Of a stretch of DNA of 64,000 nt, positions 32,069 to 43,846 are shown piece after piece. The notes beneath the pieces are model-generated. The model made no database searches. It was given only the letters and a program-made list of their open reading frames with translations, and had not been told where the DNA came from. Source of the DNA: Ceratopteris richardii (Eukaryota > Streptophyta > Polypodiopsida > Polypodiales > Pteridaceae); contig CM035444.1 of the NCBI GenBank assembly GCA_020310875.1, positions 20,807,699 through 20,871,698 of the forward strand, given 5' to 3'. Positions within the stretch are counted from its first letter, which is position 1. Each line of letters starts with the position of its first letter. Position numbers and translations under genes: made by a program.

Positions 32069-33599
32069 TATTTACAATGGTATGTATGAAGTCTTATAAT
32101 TTCTTTTCCTTAAGTTTTCCCAAACCTAGACCTGAGCTCAAAGGTAGTGTAATCTATGTAGAGAGTTCAAAGAAAAATCTACTAGTACCTTGTGTGTGGA
32201 GAATGAGTTCTCTTATGCGCAACGAAAATGTGTAGTGAACCCTTGTATGTCCAACACTTGGACAAACAGTTGCACCTTAGATAGCTTGCTGTTCTCAATA
32301 CAAAGTCAAGTGGACTTGTGCCTTTAGTCAATCAAAGTAGACAAAGTCAATTTCTAACAAGCTATAAATAACTTAATTTGGACAAGTTTTGACTAGGAAA
32401 TGCAACTAACAAAGATCAACTACCTGTCCACACAAGTATGCTGAAGAACTAAACTTCACTCTCAGACTAATAACTCCTTGAATATATATTTTTTGAGGAA
32501 GATATTTGGGATAGAAAAAGTATACACAAATAGCTTTCCAACAAGCTAAAAAGCAAGTAATTTGGATGAGTTTTGGTCAGGAAATGTAATTGACCAAAAT
32601 AGACCACCTGAGCACACAAGTATACTAAAAAACTGGACTTCACTCTCTGACACACCTCAATTAGCAAGTACAAAACTTATTGGCTTCACATGATGGGGAC
32701 CAACTAAATTGTCAATCCAAGTAGCTCTACTCGATCGAGTGTATGGCGATGCATCATTACAAAAGCATGGAATCAAAAGAAGCTCGAGAGGAAGAAGAAT
32801 CCATACACTCACTCAAAAGGAAGAGCAATAAGCATGTGGAACATGCAAACAAGCTCCCACTAGATAGATATGATCATAGGACACCTCAAAAACGCCATGA
32901 AAGCTCCAAATGAAGAAAGAGATTAAAAAAAGTGCCGAAGAAAGAAAATACATAAGTTTCATTCAATCCACACCAAAAATTGAGTGCAGTTAAATTTTTT
33001 ATCTTTTATACTCAGATGAGTGACACTTTTCATATGGTTTTCGCCTAAAAACGCTAAAAAATAGTGCCTAGAGCTCATTTTACATGCGATACAAATTGTA
33101 AAAGTCCCAAAAAATTATAAGAGACTAAAATAACGGTTTTATACCCAAATGAGTGACCCTTTTGATATGCTCTCTCTCCACATGCTTCGATTTTCTTTGC
33201 TATACTTGACCATTTTCCAACAAGAGTTTATCTATATAAACATGCTTTTGCATACACTATTCCTCCCTTCTGTTCATGTGAGCTTATACCATGCGATCCA
33301 GCTTTTATGATAGTGAATTGCTAAAAAAAACAAGACCATGATTCCTATTTTTTATAAAATATTTTGACTCTTCACTACAATAACAAATTATTCCACATGT
33401 AGTTGAAAAGTTGAGCATGAACATGGTTATTGAATTATAAACCAAGTTTTTAATGAGATCTTTCTCAACCCATGGCCTGCCTTCCAAGAAGGTCGTTCCC
33501 TAGTTGATGGGTTCCACACATGCACAATCCTTGACTGTTTGTCTAAGAACAAAAAAGGATTTTAATAATCTTTAGAATAAGAACAAATCCAATCAACAA
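32069..33599. other. Non-coding stretch with a diverged tandem pair
   Basis: No gene found. Two related segments, about 32348-32466 and 32529-32650 (offset about 182 bp), share tttc.aacaagct, ggaaatg.aa, cacacaagtat.ct and cttcactctc. The remainder is AT-rich and featureless. Confidence 0.5.
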
Positions 33600-35064
33600 G
33601 ACCACGACTTTTTCCGTTTAGAATACGCCACTGACTTCGTCGTTGATATCTTAGATTAAACTTTGCACACTCCGTGAGTTTCTTTCCCTTCTCCTCTGTT
33701 TCCTAGCTCTTCGGCTTCTCAAGCATTTCGCTCCCCTAGATGCGAAGATCTGTGTGCTAGCCCTCATGACTCATGAGTACCGCATTTTTTGTCTACCAGT
33801 AGCATCGTGAGTAGTTTACTCAGACATTACTGAAAGAGGTGCATCTGCTACCGCTGATGAGGTAGGTCCATTGGATCCCTTTTGATCCTCTTCGAGTTTG
33901 AATCGATTACCTCTCTTTACCTTCCTCAGAGATGATGCTCTGATAAGTGCTGGAGTCCTTGTCCTTCAAACTCCTCTTTTTCCTCTCTGGATCTGTTCCA
34001 GCTTTTTTGCACTTTGAGGGCTCTTCCAGCTAGCTACTCATAATTCACACACACACACACACACACACACGACGCACATGCTCTCTCGCGTACTAGAGAG
34101 TGACCATTGTGTTCATTGCGACGGAGGGTCCCTCTGCCTTTCCCGAAGAACAAAACCCAATCTTCTATCAAGGTTCTTTCCTCTCCTGAAGCCTTGCAGT
34201 CCAAGACCTGCAGTTTATCAGACAAGGAGCGGACATCGCTGGGATGTCCCCATTTAGTAGAAAAGCCTCTTCATCATCTAGTCTGGGACATTGAATCGAC
34301 TTCAGGGTAGCATAAAATAGTCTCCATTTCCAACACCCGGTTCTGCACCTCCATCGTAAACATTCAAAGTGCAGGTATACCTTTATTCATCGTCTTTCAC
34401 CTAAAACTTTACATTCAGATTGAGTGCACCATTCTTTTGCTTCCATTAGAGCCACTGTTTGCTTTCTTTGCTCTTTTTCTTTTAGATCTCCGTAGTCCTC
34501 TTAAGGAAATTCAATTCTCTAATTTTTCTATATGTTATCTTAGACAGTCCTTTTCAATTTGCATTCGACTCTTGGTTTTTGCTTCCCACCATGTTTCATC
34601 TGGAATTAGTGAGCATAACGTCTTTTTGTCTGCAGATCTGTTTCAGCTGACGCAGTATGAACCTATTCTTGTTGTTTTGAGAACAGGTATCAGCCCAAGC
34701 CTCCGAAAATACACAATCTACAAACAATCAAAGAAGGCATCTCACTATACGCAGAATATTGCGAAATTATCAAGCCAGTGTACAAAAGGCGATATATCTC
34801 TCGGCCAATGAAGAGGGAGCCATCGTAGGTTCAGTTGATTTTGTAACGTTACATTACTGGCACAGATCTGTACCATCATATTACTGACGGATCTGCACAG
34901 TTCACATTTGTGTGTTTTTCGTTGCACATAGAAATCTCGATTATCACGTCAACAGAAATTGTCAGATACGTAATAGAAGAGAACAGTATACTTAAGTGCT
35001 GGGTTATGTGGTAGAAGGTGTGGCTTCAGTTATCCAAGCTCAGAGGGTGTACGTCTGTCAGAAA
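33600..35064 (+). promoter_or_regulatory. 5' region of the Tubby-like gene (promoter and leader)
   Basis: The 1.5 kb before the chosen start include CT-rich blocks (around 33675-33710), a (CA)12 run (34046-34070) and a possible leader intron from GT at 34375 to AG at 34635. The donor context is gtgcag|gtatac and the acceptor tttttgtctgcag. A second acceptor-like ctgtcag lies just before the start ATG. No transcription start can be placed from sequence alone. ORFs here (for example 34437-34811) have no recognisable homology. Confidence 0.4.
34046..34070 (+). repeat. (CA)n microsatellite
   Basis: About 12 uninterrupted CA units in the upstream region of the Tubby-like gene. Confidence 0.95.
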
Positions 35065-38000
35065 ATGCCTTTTAAAAGCTTAATTAAAGATTTTCAAGAT
35101 CTGAAGGATGGCCTGGGCAGCATATCAAGACGCAGTTTTGACATCAAATTTCCTATATATCATTACAGATCACGGTCCATGAGTTCAGTCCTGGATGAAA
35201 CTCAGGCACGCCTTGCACGGAGTGTTGATATATCTGATCAGAGCTGCTGGGCTAACATGCCGCCAGAGCTCCTACGAGATATTCTACAGCGTGTTGAAGC
35301 CAGTGAAAGTACTTGGCACTCACGAAGACACTTTGTGGCTTGTGCGTGTGTGTGTAGAACGTGGAGAAACATCGCGAAAGAGCTTACTAGGCCTCCAGAA
35401 CATTCAAAGAAATTGACATTTCCGATTTCCGTGAAGCAGGTTCATCATTCTCCTCATTTCTTTCCTTGTTTGTTTGACCACTTTTTCACCACTACAGCTA
35501 GGTTTGAGAAGGTGTATATATTCATCTTTTGCATCATCTTTGTTTGTTAAGTTGAACGGATATTAAGTACGAACTCGCAGATGAAAAAGGAACCAAATTG
35601 AACAATCCTAAAGATAAGCTTAGGTGGACCTTTAGGAGTTGGGCAAAGCACACGTGAGCCAATCAAAAGAGATACAAAGTCTTGTTCAAAAGTCTTCTTC
35701 GTACCAGCATGTTTCTCGTAATGCAATACCTGTAATATTGAGTCTACATTCTTTATCTCCATCCTCTCTGCATGAATGGAGTTTACGATGTGATTTAGCC
35801 TACCTTGGGTTGTTCAGTCCATGGTAGATTGCATGATTCTTGTGTTTTATGTGTCTCAAATCCATGACCGAGATTCGCTAATTGCCTTTACCTTTGTACT
35901 CTGAGAGTAGGACAAATAAATGGCCAATAAGGAATTGAAACGTAAAATAATAGCTGTCCACAAACATCTGGGAATGAAAAAAGGTCCCCAAGAAAGTCTT
36001 TGAGTTGGGAGGTGTGTAAGAAGCATCACACAAACAAGAATGACAATCTGGCTCAATCCAAGGATGGATATAATGGCAGAGATATTTGGTTGTCAAAATC
36101 CTCTACAGCCTACACATGTGGTCCTGCTAGCTAGTGAATTATGCTTCTCTCTCGAATCAGTCAAATAACATTCACTCAACTGTGGTACTGAGAACAACCA
36201 GAACAATGGAAGAAAAAGGTGTGAGCTTATCTGTGATGGTCTGCTGAGCACTGGTACCAAGAAATCATGTATAAAGGTGCTCACAAATAGAATGACAGTG
36301 TTGTGGATGAGGCAGGCTGGTTGTTTCTCAGAAAGGAGGCAATTGATGTTAGTGGCAACGGATTATGTGGTTAAGAATTACCATGAAGAAGAAGAGGGGC
36401 CTGGAGGTTGGCTTCTACAAATGTCATGCATGGATATGGGGCAGACAGTACCTCGAAATTCCCAGCCACCGATGGAGCTTTGCTGATGACTCGACCTGTT
36501 TACAAACCTGTGGCAAGACAGTGCAGAAAGAATAACTTAAAATGGCAGGAGACTGATGTGGGTATGTCTCTGCAGCTGAGTTTGGTGCAGGCTGCTCTTG
36601 AGTCTTGACTATCGCATCTCAAGACGAGTTATGCTGATTGAACAAATACACATTAGAGCAAGCTCTTCAAGCTCTTAAGGCATGACATCCAGGTGTCATA
36701 AGAAATAGAGCATGAGAGATCAATAAGAATTTGAAACTTCAAATGCAGCTGTCCTTACACACTGGAGGTATGATCCTGGAAGTCCTTTGAGCTCAGAAGT
36801 GTGCAATTAGAATTACACAGACGATCATGGCAGTCTGACTCAATCTGGCGATAGATATCATGACAGTCCCACTCGACCTTTGAGAGAAGGACAAGCAAAG
36901 GGTCAATAAGGATCTGAAGCTTCAGTGGCAGCTGTCCACAAGCATTCGAGATATGCTCTGTCAAATTGGCTCAGAACATTCTCAATCTGGTTCAATCTAA
37001 GATGGATATTATGGCAGATGTCTGGGTTGTTCTCATCCTCCACATCCTGCACATATTTAGGTCAGCCAGAACAATGAAAGAAAAGGCTGTGAGCTTATCT
37101 GTGAAGATTTAGGTGCTGAAGCATCCTTGTTGGACCAAGAAATTTTGTATACTAGATGCTCACATTTCTAGTGACATTCTACATAGGAGGCAGGCTGGTT
37201 GTTTTCTGGAGAAGAAGTTGGGGGTTGACCTTTTTGGCAAAAGATCATATAGCTTAGAATTACCAAGAAGAAGAGGGGCTTGGACCTGTTTTCCTGCAAA
37301 GATAATTCTTCACAAAAGCCAGACAGGGCCTCTTTTGGCCACTGACGGATCTTCGTGGTCATTAGAACTGTTCAGAGCAGTTCAGAAAGAATAACTCTAA
37401 CGACAGGAGGCCCTTGTATGTCTGTCACTGAGTTTGGTGCAGATTGCTTTTGATTATTCATCTCAAGATGAGTTATGCAGAACTACACATCAGGATAAGC
37501 TCTGCAACCTACAAGGCATGATATCTAGGTGCCAGCAAAAATAGAGATCAAGCAAAGAGGAGAATCGTTTTTCTAAAAAGCTTATCTACATCAATCCCCA
37601 AGATCAAGAGGGTGTTGAAAGAACGCACCAGAGATCACTTCTTGTCAAATGTACCTGAAGAAGATGAAATGAAGTGCAGTTATCAAGATGAAAAAGGAAA
37701 GGAAGTAGACTTCAACGCTTCAACTAACAAAAAAGCTTCAAGATGATGAATATTCGCTTCAAATACAATGTTTTAAACAAGCCTCAGACTGATTTGAACT
37801 TTATGTAGCGTCAGAAAGGCTATTCAAGATTTGTGTTAACAAGATGATCAAAGAGATGTTAGGAAAAGTCGTTTTGGATGGCTGACTTTGAAAATAAACA
37901 AAGTTTGTATTCATAATGTATTATCACCAAAGAATTAAGGCTAACCTAAAGCAAAAAGGGTTTACATATGTTTGATAAAGAAACATAAGATTAGGAATAC

Positions 38001-41000
38001 CTCTATAATATATATCCTTATATGTTGTTGTCTTGACGTATGCATGGGTTATTATTGTGAATCTTCATTTTGTGGGTTTATTTGACCATGTGGGATCTAA
38101 TGATGTGCTTGTATTTGCGAAACAATAAGGTTAAATAGGGGAAATCTTAAAGGTACCTATTAATGTAACGAATAATTTTGTGAATTAAAATAGCACTAAT
38201 GGAGAGAAATGTTTTTGTTTCTTACATATGATTGTTCATTTTTTGCTCTTAATTCAATCGCAAGTTTCTCAAACATGCTTTTTCCTTTATTTGCAACTAG
38301 GTTGGAATAGGCTTCCATTAGAGTTCCTTGACAAAGAGAATTCGCAACCCTTACAAATATATTGTTTTAACATGGGGATCACATTCTTTGTGTATAGAGT
38401 TGAATTTCAAAGGGGCCCAATCAGGTAGGGTGAGTTTATTTCCTCTAGAAAATCAGCTAATCAATATAGTGGAGCATCAGTTGTGGTTCAATAGGGATCC
38501 TCGGACCTCAAGGCATCAATACAAGTTTTGAGGGACTATAACCCAAGAAAGTCATGCCACTAATATTATATTTTCCCCTTGGGAAAGTAGCAATGAGGCT
38601 TTAAAAACTATCTCACCATAACTTTTGTTGACTACAAACTTTCCTTTCCATTGGATCAAAATAGATTATGCTTGTTTTGCACGTCAATTTTGTCATATGG
38701 AGGTGCATTTGTCAGATGGTGGTTTTGGTATGTTCAGCATGACATTGAAGTTTGGGGTATGTGAGATAAAGTACATATGCCAAAGGTTGTGTCAATTGCA
38801 AAATTAGATTGCTAGGGAAATTGTATATTGTCGGAGCTGATCATTGTTCTCATTCATGGTTGTGGCATCCATCGGATGTTGGAATGCAATAGAAGTGTCT
38901 TAGAATTTTGGGACATTATTATTTTTTGCCAGGTTGGTGGATTGAAATATATTCACATCATTGTGGTTGAGAATGTAAGGTTAAAGGGAGTCGAGAGTGC
39001 TAGAGCATCCAAGTTGAAATGCTCTAGGGATGGGATATTTTGGGATGAGTGTATTTACATGGTAAGTGGCATGCATGAGTGCTAAACTACACTTGATCAG
39101 TTTTTTGCATAGAGAAAGTTGTATGGTCCCTTTGCTAGGCTTCATAGTGGCTGCCCATCACTTCTTGAAATGATAGGAACTCACTTCATAGAGGTTCTTG
39201 CGAGTTCATGCTTGTGGTGCATGTGCATTGTGGGGTGCGTGTGTGAGCATGTACTATTAGACACTAATGATGTTAGTGGGGATGTCATAGGATTGAGTTG
39301 ATAGTATGCATAATGGAGCTGATCTGCTATATAGTTTTGTGGTTGACTACCATGTGCTTTTAGTTGCTCGTTCAATTGAGGGTGAATTTGGGGTTTGCTT
39401 GGATTCATTCTGGTATATATGATTGTAATTTGTCATATTAGCAGCCATGTAGTTTTTACTTGTGGATTCTGCATCCGAGTTGTGACCAGTTGATAGGTGT
39501 GTATACCCTATGGGCTATGCATTTTCTGTAATTTTTCCTATCTTTTGTTTGCATTTTGGTGCTAAGCTTCATTATGGCTGAGTTTGCCCATCATTTGTGG
39601 AAGTGATAGTGCAAGTTCATGCTAGTGTGTGTGTGGGTTGTTGGGTGTCTGTGTGAGCATGTATTCATTCTTAGTTCTATACCCACTATTGGGCACTGAT
39701 GATGTTAGTGGGGATGTCATAGTATTGAGTCGTCACTATGCATAAATGAGCTGATCTGCTATATAGTCGTGTGGTTGACTACCATGAGCTTATAGTTGGA
39801 CTTTCATTTGAGGGCGAATTTGGGGTTTCCTGGATTCTTTCTGGTATATATGATTGTTGTATTAGCAGACTTGCAATTTTCACTTGTGGATTCTTTGTCT
39901 GTGCTGGGCTTCATTATGGCTGAGTTTGCTCGTCGCTTCCAGAAGTGATAGAAACTCTGAGTTTGTAGAGCTTCTTGTGAGTTCATGTTTGTGATGTGTT
40001 TGTGTTCTGGGCTGCATGTGTGGGCATGTATTCATTCTTGGTTCTATACCCATTTTTGGGCACTGATGGTGTTAGTGAATCTGTCATAGTATTTAGTCGA
40101 TACTATGCATAATGGAGCTGATCTGCTATCTAGTCTTGTGGTTGACTACCATGAGCTTAGGGTTGCACTTTCGTTTGATGGTAAATTCGGGGATTGCAAT
40201 TTGCTTGGATTCATTCCAGCCCTAAGACGTGCTTGCCCTCTTTTGTGTTCTTTGTAGGGGGAAATGTGCTCAAGCTCACCTATCTTCAATTATTCCTTGT
40301 ATAAATGTAATGCATTGTGCCAAGCGTCTGTCATATGAATATACAATTAGGTGGGTATGATTTTGGCTGTATATGAGGCAAAATCTTCTTGAACATGCAC
40401 CAAATCAGCCAATTACCGATCCTTCTACGGGTATCCAAATTCAACATAGATTCTGAAAGATTTTGAATAAGAAATCCCTTGATTGGTTGCTCCATTTGGA
40501 AGAGAGAGTTGTTTTTCTTTTTTTGAAGAGAGATTTGTTGGTTGATTGATTAATTGATTGATGGATCACAGCCTGGACCACGGGATGAACCGATTCAGTG
40601 CTTTATCAAACGGGACAGCAGTAATTCAACATATTTGCTATATCTCGGACTGACTACAAGTATGGACTGCTCTATTTTGTGATACTTTAAGGAGTTCTGC
40701 TCTTTTTTTAGTGCAGTGTTTTCATGTAAAGTGATGTAAATATCTGCTTCGTACAGCTTTGGTGGATGATGGAAAGTTTCTACTGGCTGCTCGGAAGGTC
40801 AGAAGGGCAACTAGTGCAGACTACATTATTTCTTTAAGCAAAGATGACTTCTCTAGGGGAAGCAATACCTATGTTGGCAAGCTCAGGTAAACCTAATTGA
40901 CTGGTATGTTATGGGTGTAGTGACAGGGATTAAGTGAAACTTAGCTTCCAAATTGGTGAAAGTAAGAGTAATTCTCCAAATACCATGTAGGAAAGTTGTT

Positions 41001-41790
41001 CTGCTTCTATGCCTTGGTCCAGTTCCAGCTTTTGATTTCTGGGATCTTCATATTGAGATCATGTGACTTTGTAATTGATAATCTATGACCTGTTTATGTG
41101 TGATGCAGGTCAAATTTTTTGGGGACCAAGTTCACGATTTATGACAGCCAGCCACCACATTCAGGGGCAGTGGTGTCTCTAAACAAAGCAGGTCGGCGAG
41201 TAGGTTCCAAGCAAGTATCACCACGGCTACCTGCTGGAAGCTACAATATAGCTCATATTGCTTATGAATTAAATGTTCTGGGCACTCGAGGCCCTAGAAG
41301 GATGCACTGTATCATTCATTCAATACCTGCTTCTGCAATTGAGCCTGGGGGTGTTGCACCCACCCCTGTTGAGTTCTCAAGCGCTGCGCTAGAGTATACT
41401 TTGTCCACCCTCCCTTCTTTTGGCTCGAAGTCTTCTTATTCAGATTTCAGTACCACTGATGCCGAAGCCTTACTGAAAGGTGGAACAACCAAAGACGGGC
41501 CTCTTGTCCTAAAGAACAAGGCTCCTCGCTGGCATGAACAACTGCAGTGCTGGTGTCTGAATTTCCGTGGACGTGTAACTGTTGCTTCTGTAAAGAATTT
41601 CCAGCTGGTGGCTGCAATAACTGGGGAACCAGCACAGTCTAGTTCTCAAAGTGACTATGACAAAGTTCTCCTACAGTTCGGGAAAGTTGCAAAAGATATG
41701 TTCACTATGGATTATCGGTATCCATTGTCTGCATTTCAGGCGTTTGCAATCTGTCTCAGCAGCTTTGATACAAAGTTAGCTTGTGAATGA
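35065..41790 (+). CDS. TLP: Tubby-like F-box protein, four coding exons
   Basis: Plant Tubby-like protein, a family of membrane phosphoinositide-binding proteins with an N-terminal F-box thought to recruit SCF ubiquitin ligase. Coding exons are 35065-35439, 40572-40659, 40757-40886 and 41109-41790. All introns are GT...AG and phases match (0, 1, 2), giving 1275 bases, 424 residues and stop TGA. The start was chosen because [16 protein letters not shown] and SISRRSFDI align with the family's N-terminus; an upstream in-frame ATG at 34996 precedes a likely leader. The F-box spans residues 60-108 ([33 protein letters not shown]). The Tub domain spans 126-424, with the basic AARKVRRAT stretch, [12 protein letters not shown], and the C-terminal signature [15 protein letters not shown]. 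Length is normal and no stops or frameshifts were found. Some plant family members lack the F-box; this one has it. Confidence 0.93.
35890..37540 (+). repeat. Diverged tandem duplication inside intron 1
   Basis: Segment 35890-36690 recurs with an offset near 985 bp at 36870-37540. Shared blocks are gcagctgtccacaa.cat, gtgagcttatctgtga, ggaggcaggctggttgtt and aagaagaggggc.tgga. A short third copy of the agctgtcc block lies near 36715-36790. Confidence 0.7.
39130..40230 (+). repeat. Three imperfect tandem units inside intron 1
   Basis: The landmark cactgatgatgttagtg recurs at 39262, 39694 and 40061 (offsets about 432 and 367). It is followed each time by gagctgatctgctat, ggttgactaccatg and, further on, tggattcatt. 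A goat-track of shared ggcttcattatggctgag precedes the second and third units, and a diverged form precedes the first. Confidence 0.8.
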
Positions 41791-42019
41791 AGTTTGTAGT
41801 TCAGACTGGGTCAAACATATGTATGTGTGGAGTACAAGTCAATTCCACTCATTTTTCAATGCATATTGGCTGGGAGAACTTGTAATGGACATGGATGTTG
41901 TCAGCTCTGTTTTTTTTGCACAATCTTGATGGAAGCTCTTTGTTTGTGAACATGTCCATGCCTGGTAAAGGATCATATGCCTGGTAAAGGATGATTGGCC
42001 AAAGAGGATTGATTATCTT

Positions 42020-43402
42020 GGCTGTTATAGAAAGCAGATCTGTTGGGCATCCTCCATGTAATTGTTTTGACTGGTGTATGTAACAATTGTTCGTTGTATC
42101 ACTGAACTTAATTTCGTAGTGTGTGAGACTTTTTAGGATATGAATAAGTTCATGTATGTATGAGATAGCTGAAATAGTAGTAGCACAGCAATGTGTCATC
42201 AAATATTGCGCATAAAGAGGACTGTAGTTTGTACCTTAATCAGTCTTGGTTTTGATGGAATGGTTTGTGGCATTTATTCAACAAAACCCCTCCCCCTCTT
42301 ATACCCCTTTTTCCCTTTTCCTCTCCCTTTCTTTTCTCGGGCTTCCACACCTTTCCCCTCCTGTTTTGTCCCTCTGCACATGCACAGATATACATGCATG
42401 GGTCCACAGCCGTAGATGCATGTTCACTATCTGTGCCTGTGCAGGCATGCACATGTATGCCTGTATGCATGCATGCATGCACACATAATCTACCATCCCC
42501 CCCAACAAAAAAAGGCTGTTATGAAAAGTTGGGCATCATCCATGTTATTCTTATGGTTGGTGTATGTAACAATTGTCCTTTGTATCATTGGACTGAATTT
42601 CGTAGAGTGCTAACCTTTTTAGGATATGAATAAGCTCATGTATGTATGAGATCACTGAAATAGTAGTAGCACAGCAATGTGCCGTCCAATATTGCACATA
42701 AGGACTGTAATTTGTATCTTACTGAGTCTTGGTTCTGATGCGGTGGTTTATGGCATTTATTTAAGACAAACTCCCCCCTCCCCTCTTTTTTTCTGGGGGG
42801 CTTAACTCCTTCCCCTCCCGTTTTGCCCTGCTGCACATGCATACATATAGGTGCGTGGTTTGACAACCATAGGTACATGTTCACTATGCATGCCCTTTTG
42901 TGTGCAGGCATGCACGTGTATGCCTATATGCACGAATGCGTGCACACATACATACCTCGGCTGTTATAGAAAGCAGATCTGTTGGACATCCTGCATGTAA
43001 TTATTTTGACGGGTGTATGTAACAATTGTTCTTTGTATCATTGGACTGAATTCCGCAGTAGTTTTTAGTTCGGAGTTCATGTATGTATGAGATCACGGAA
43101 ATAGTAGAAGCACAGCAATGTGTCATCAAATATTGCACAAAAAGAGGACTGTAGTTTGTATCTTACTCAATCATTATTCTGATGTAATGGTTTGTGGCAT
43201 TTATTTAACACAAATTTGCCCCCTCCTCCCTCCCCATATCCTACTCCCTTTGTTCTAAAAATATGGGCCCTCACACCTTCCCTTCCTGTCTTGCCTCTCT
43301 GCACATGCATACATGCCTAAATGGGTCCAAAACCATAGATACAGTTCACACTGTGTGCCTTTGTGTGTGCAGGCATGTGCGTGTATGCCTGTATGCACAC
43401 AT
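42020..43402 (+). repeat. Three tandem units downstream of the Tubby-like gene
   Basis: Units start with ggctgttat at 42020, 42514 and 42959. Each contains gtgtatgtaacaattgt, catgtatgtatgagat, gtag.agcacagcaatgtg and ggcatttatt. Each ends in a pyrimidine-rich tract, then ctgcacatgca and an alternating purine/pyrimidine stretch (gcaggcatgcac.tgtatgcc). The first unit begins 230 bp after the stop codon, so it is likely within the 3' untranslated region or just beyond. Confidence 0.9.
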
Positions 43403-43405
43403 AAA

Positions 43406-43540
43406 CCCCCACTCCCCCCCCCCCCCCCCCCCCTTCCCCCCCCCCACCCCCCCCTTCCCCCCCCCCACCCCCCCCTTCCCCCCCCCCTCTCCCCTTCCTT
43501 TCCCCCCCCCAACCTCCCCCTCTCCCCCCCTTCGGGCCTC
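43406..43540 (+). repeat. Cytosine-rich low-complexity tract
   Basis: About 130 bp made mostly of runs of C broken by tt, a and ct, in the pyrimidine-tract position of the third 3' repeat unit. The complementary strand is a series of long G runs able to form G-quadruplexes. Long proline-rich or glycine-rich ORFs across it are composition artefacts. Confidence 0.9.
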
Positions 43541-43801
43541 CCCCCTGGGGCCCCCTTGTGGGACACATGCAGTGCACACATGGGCATAAAAGAAGAAAGA
43601 GTCCCCTTGAAAGTAAGAATGATTGTGAATGATATGTATTTAGCGAGTACATATATGTTCACAAATAGACCAGAGGTGATATTTGTCAATGCCAGATGGC
43701 CGGGAAGTCATCAGACAGATTTATCATCACAAAGGCAGTTTAGGATCATGTTGGGGAGTCCATGGTATGCTTTGTGCCTGTGCAAGTATTTGTCAAATGT
43801 G

Positions 43802-43846
43802 TCCCCCCCCCCCCCCCCAAAAAAAAAAAAAAAAAAAAAAAAAAAA
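43802..43846 (+). repeat. Poly(C) run joined to a poly(A) run
   Basis: About 17 C followed directly by about 28 A. It could be a mutated insertion tail of a retroposed sequence or an assembly artefact. No source sequence is recognised upstream. Confidence 0.85.

Larger units (their letters stand above)
35440..40571 (+). other. Intron 1 of the Tubby-like gene (5.1 kb)
   Basis: Donor gtgaagcag|gttcat and acceptor gatcacag|cctgg. This intron separates the F-box exon from the Tub domain, a position usual for the family, but it is very long. It holds two sets of internal repeats (35890-37540 and 39130-40230) and no convincing coding sequence or transposon protein. Confidence 0.85.

Noticed and set aside
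34437..34811. 124-codon ORF upstream of the Tubby-like gene
   Set aside because: It overlaps the possible leader intron and has no family resemblance. Probably part of the untranslated leader or intron.
34996..35064. In-frame upstream ATG that would add 23 residues to the Tubby-like protein
   Set aside because: The added residues do not resemble the family, and an acceptor-like ctgtcag directly precedes the homologous start at 35065.
39130..40230. CRISPR-like repeat array
   Set aside because: Units are hundreds of bp, imperfect, without short identical direct repeats and spacers, and the DNA is eukaryotic.
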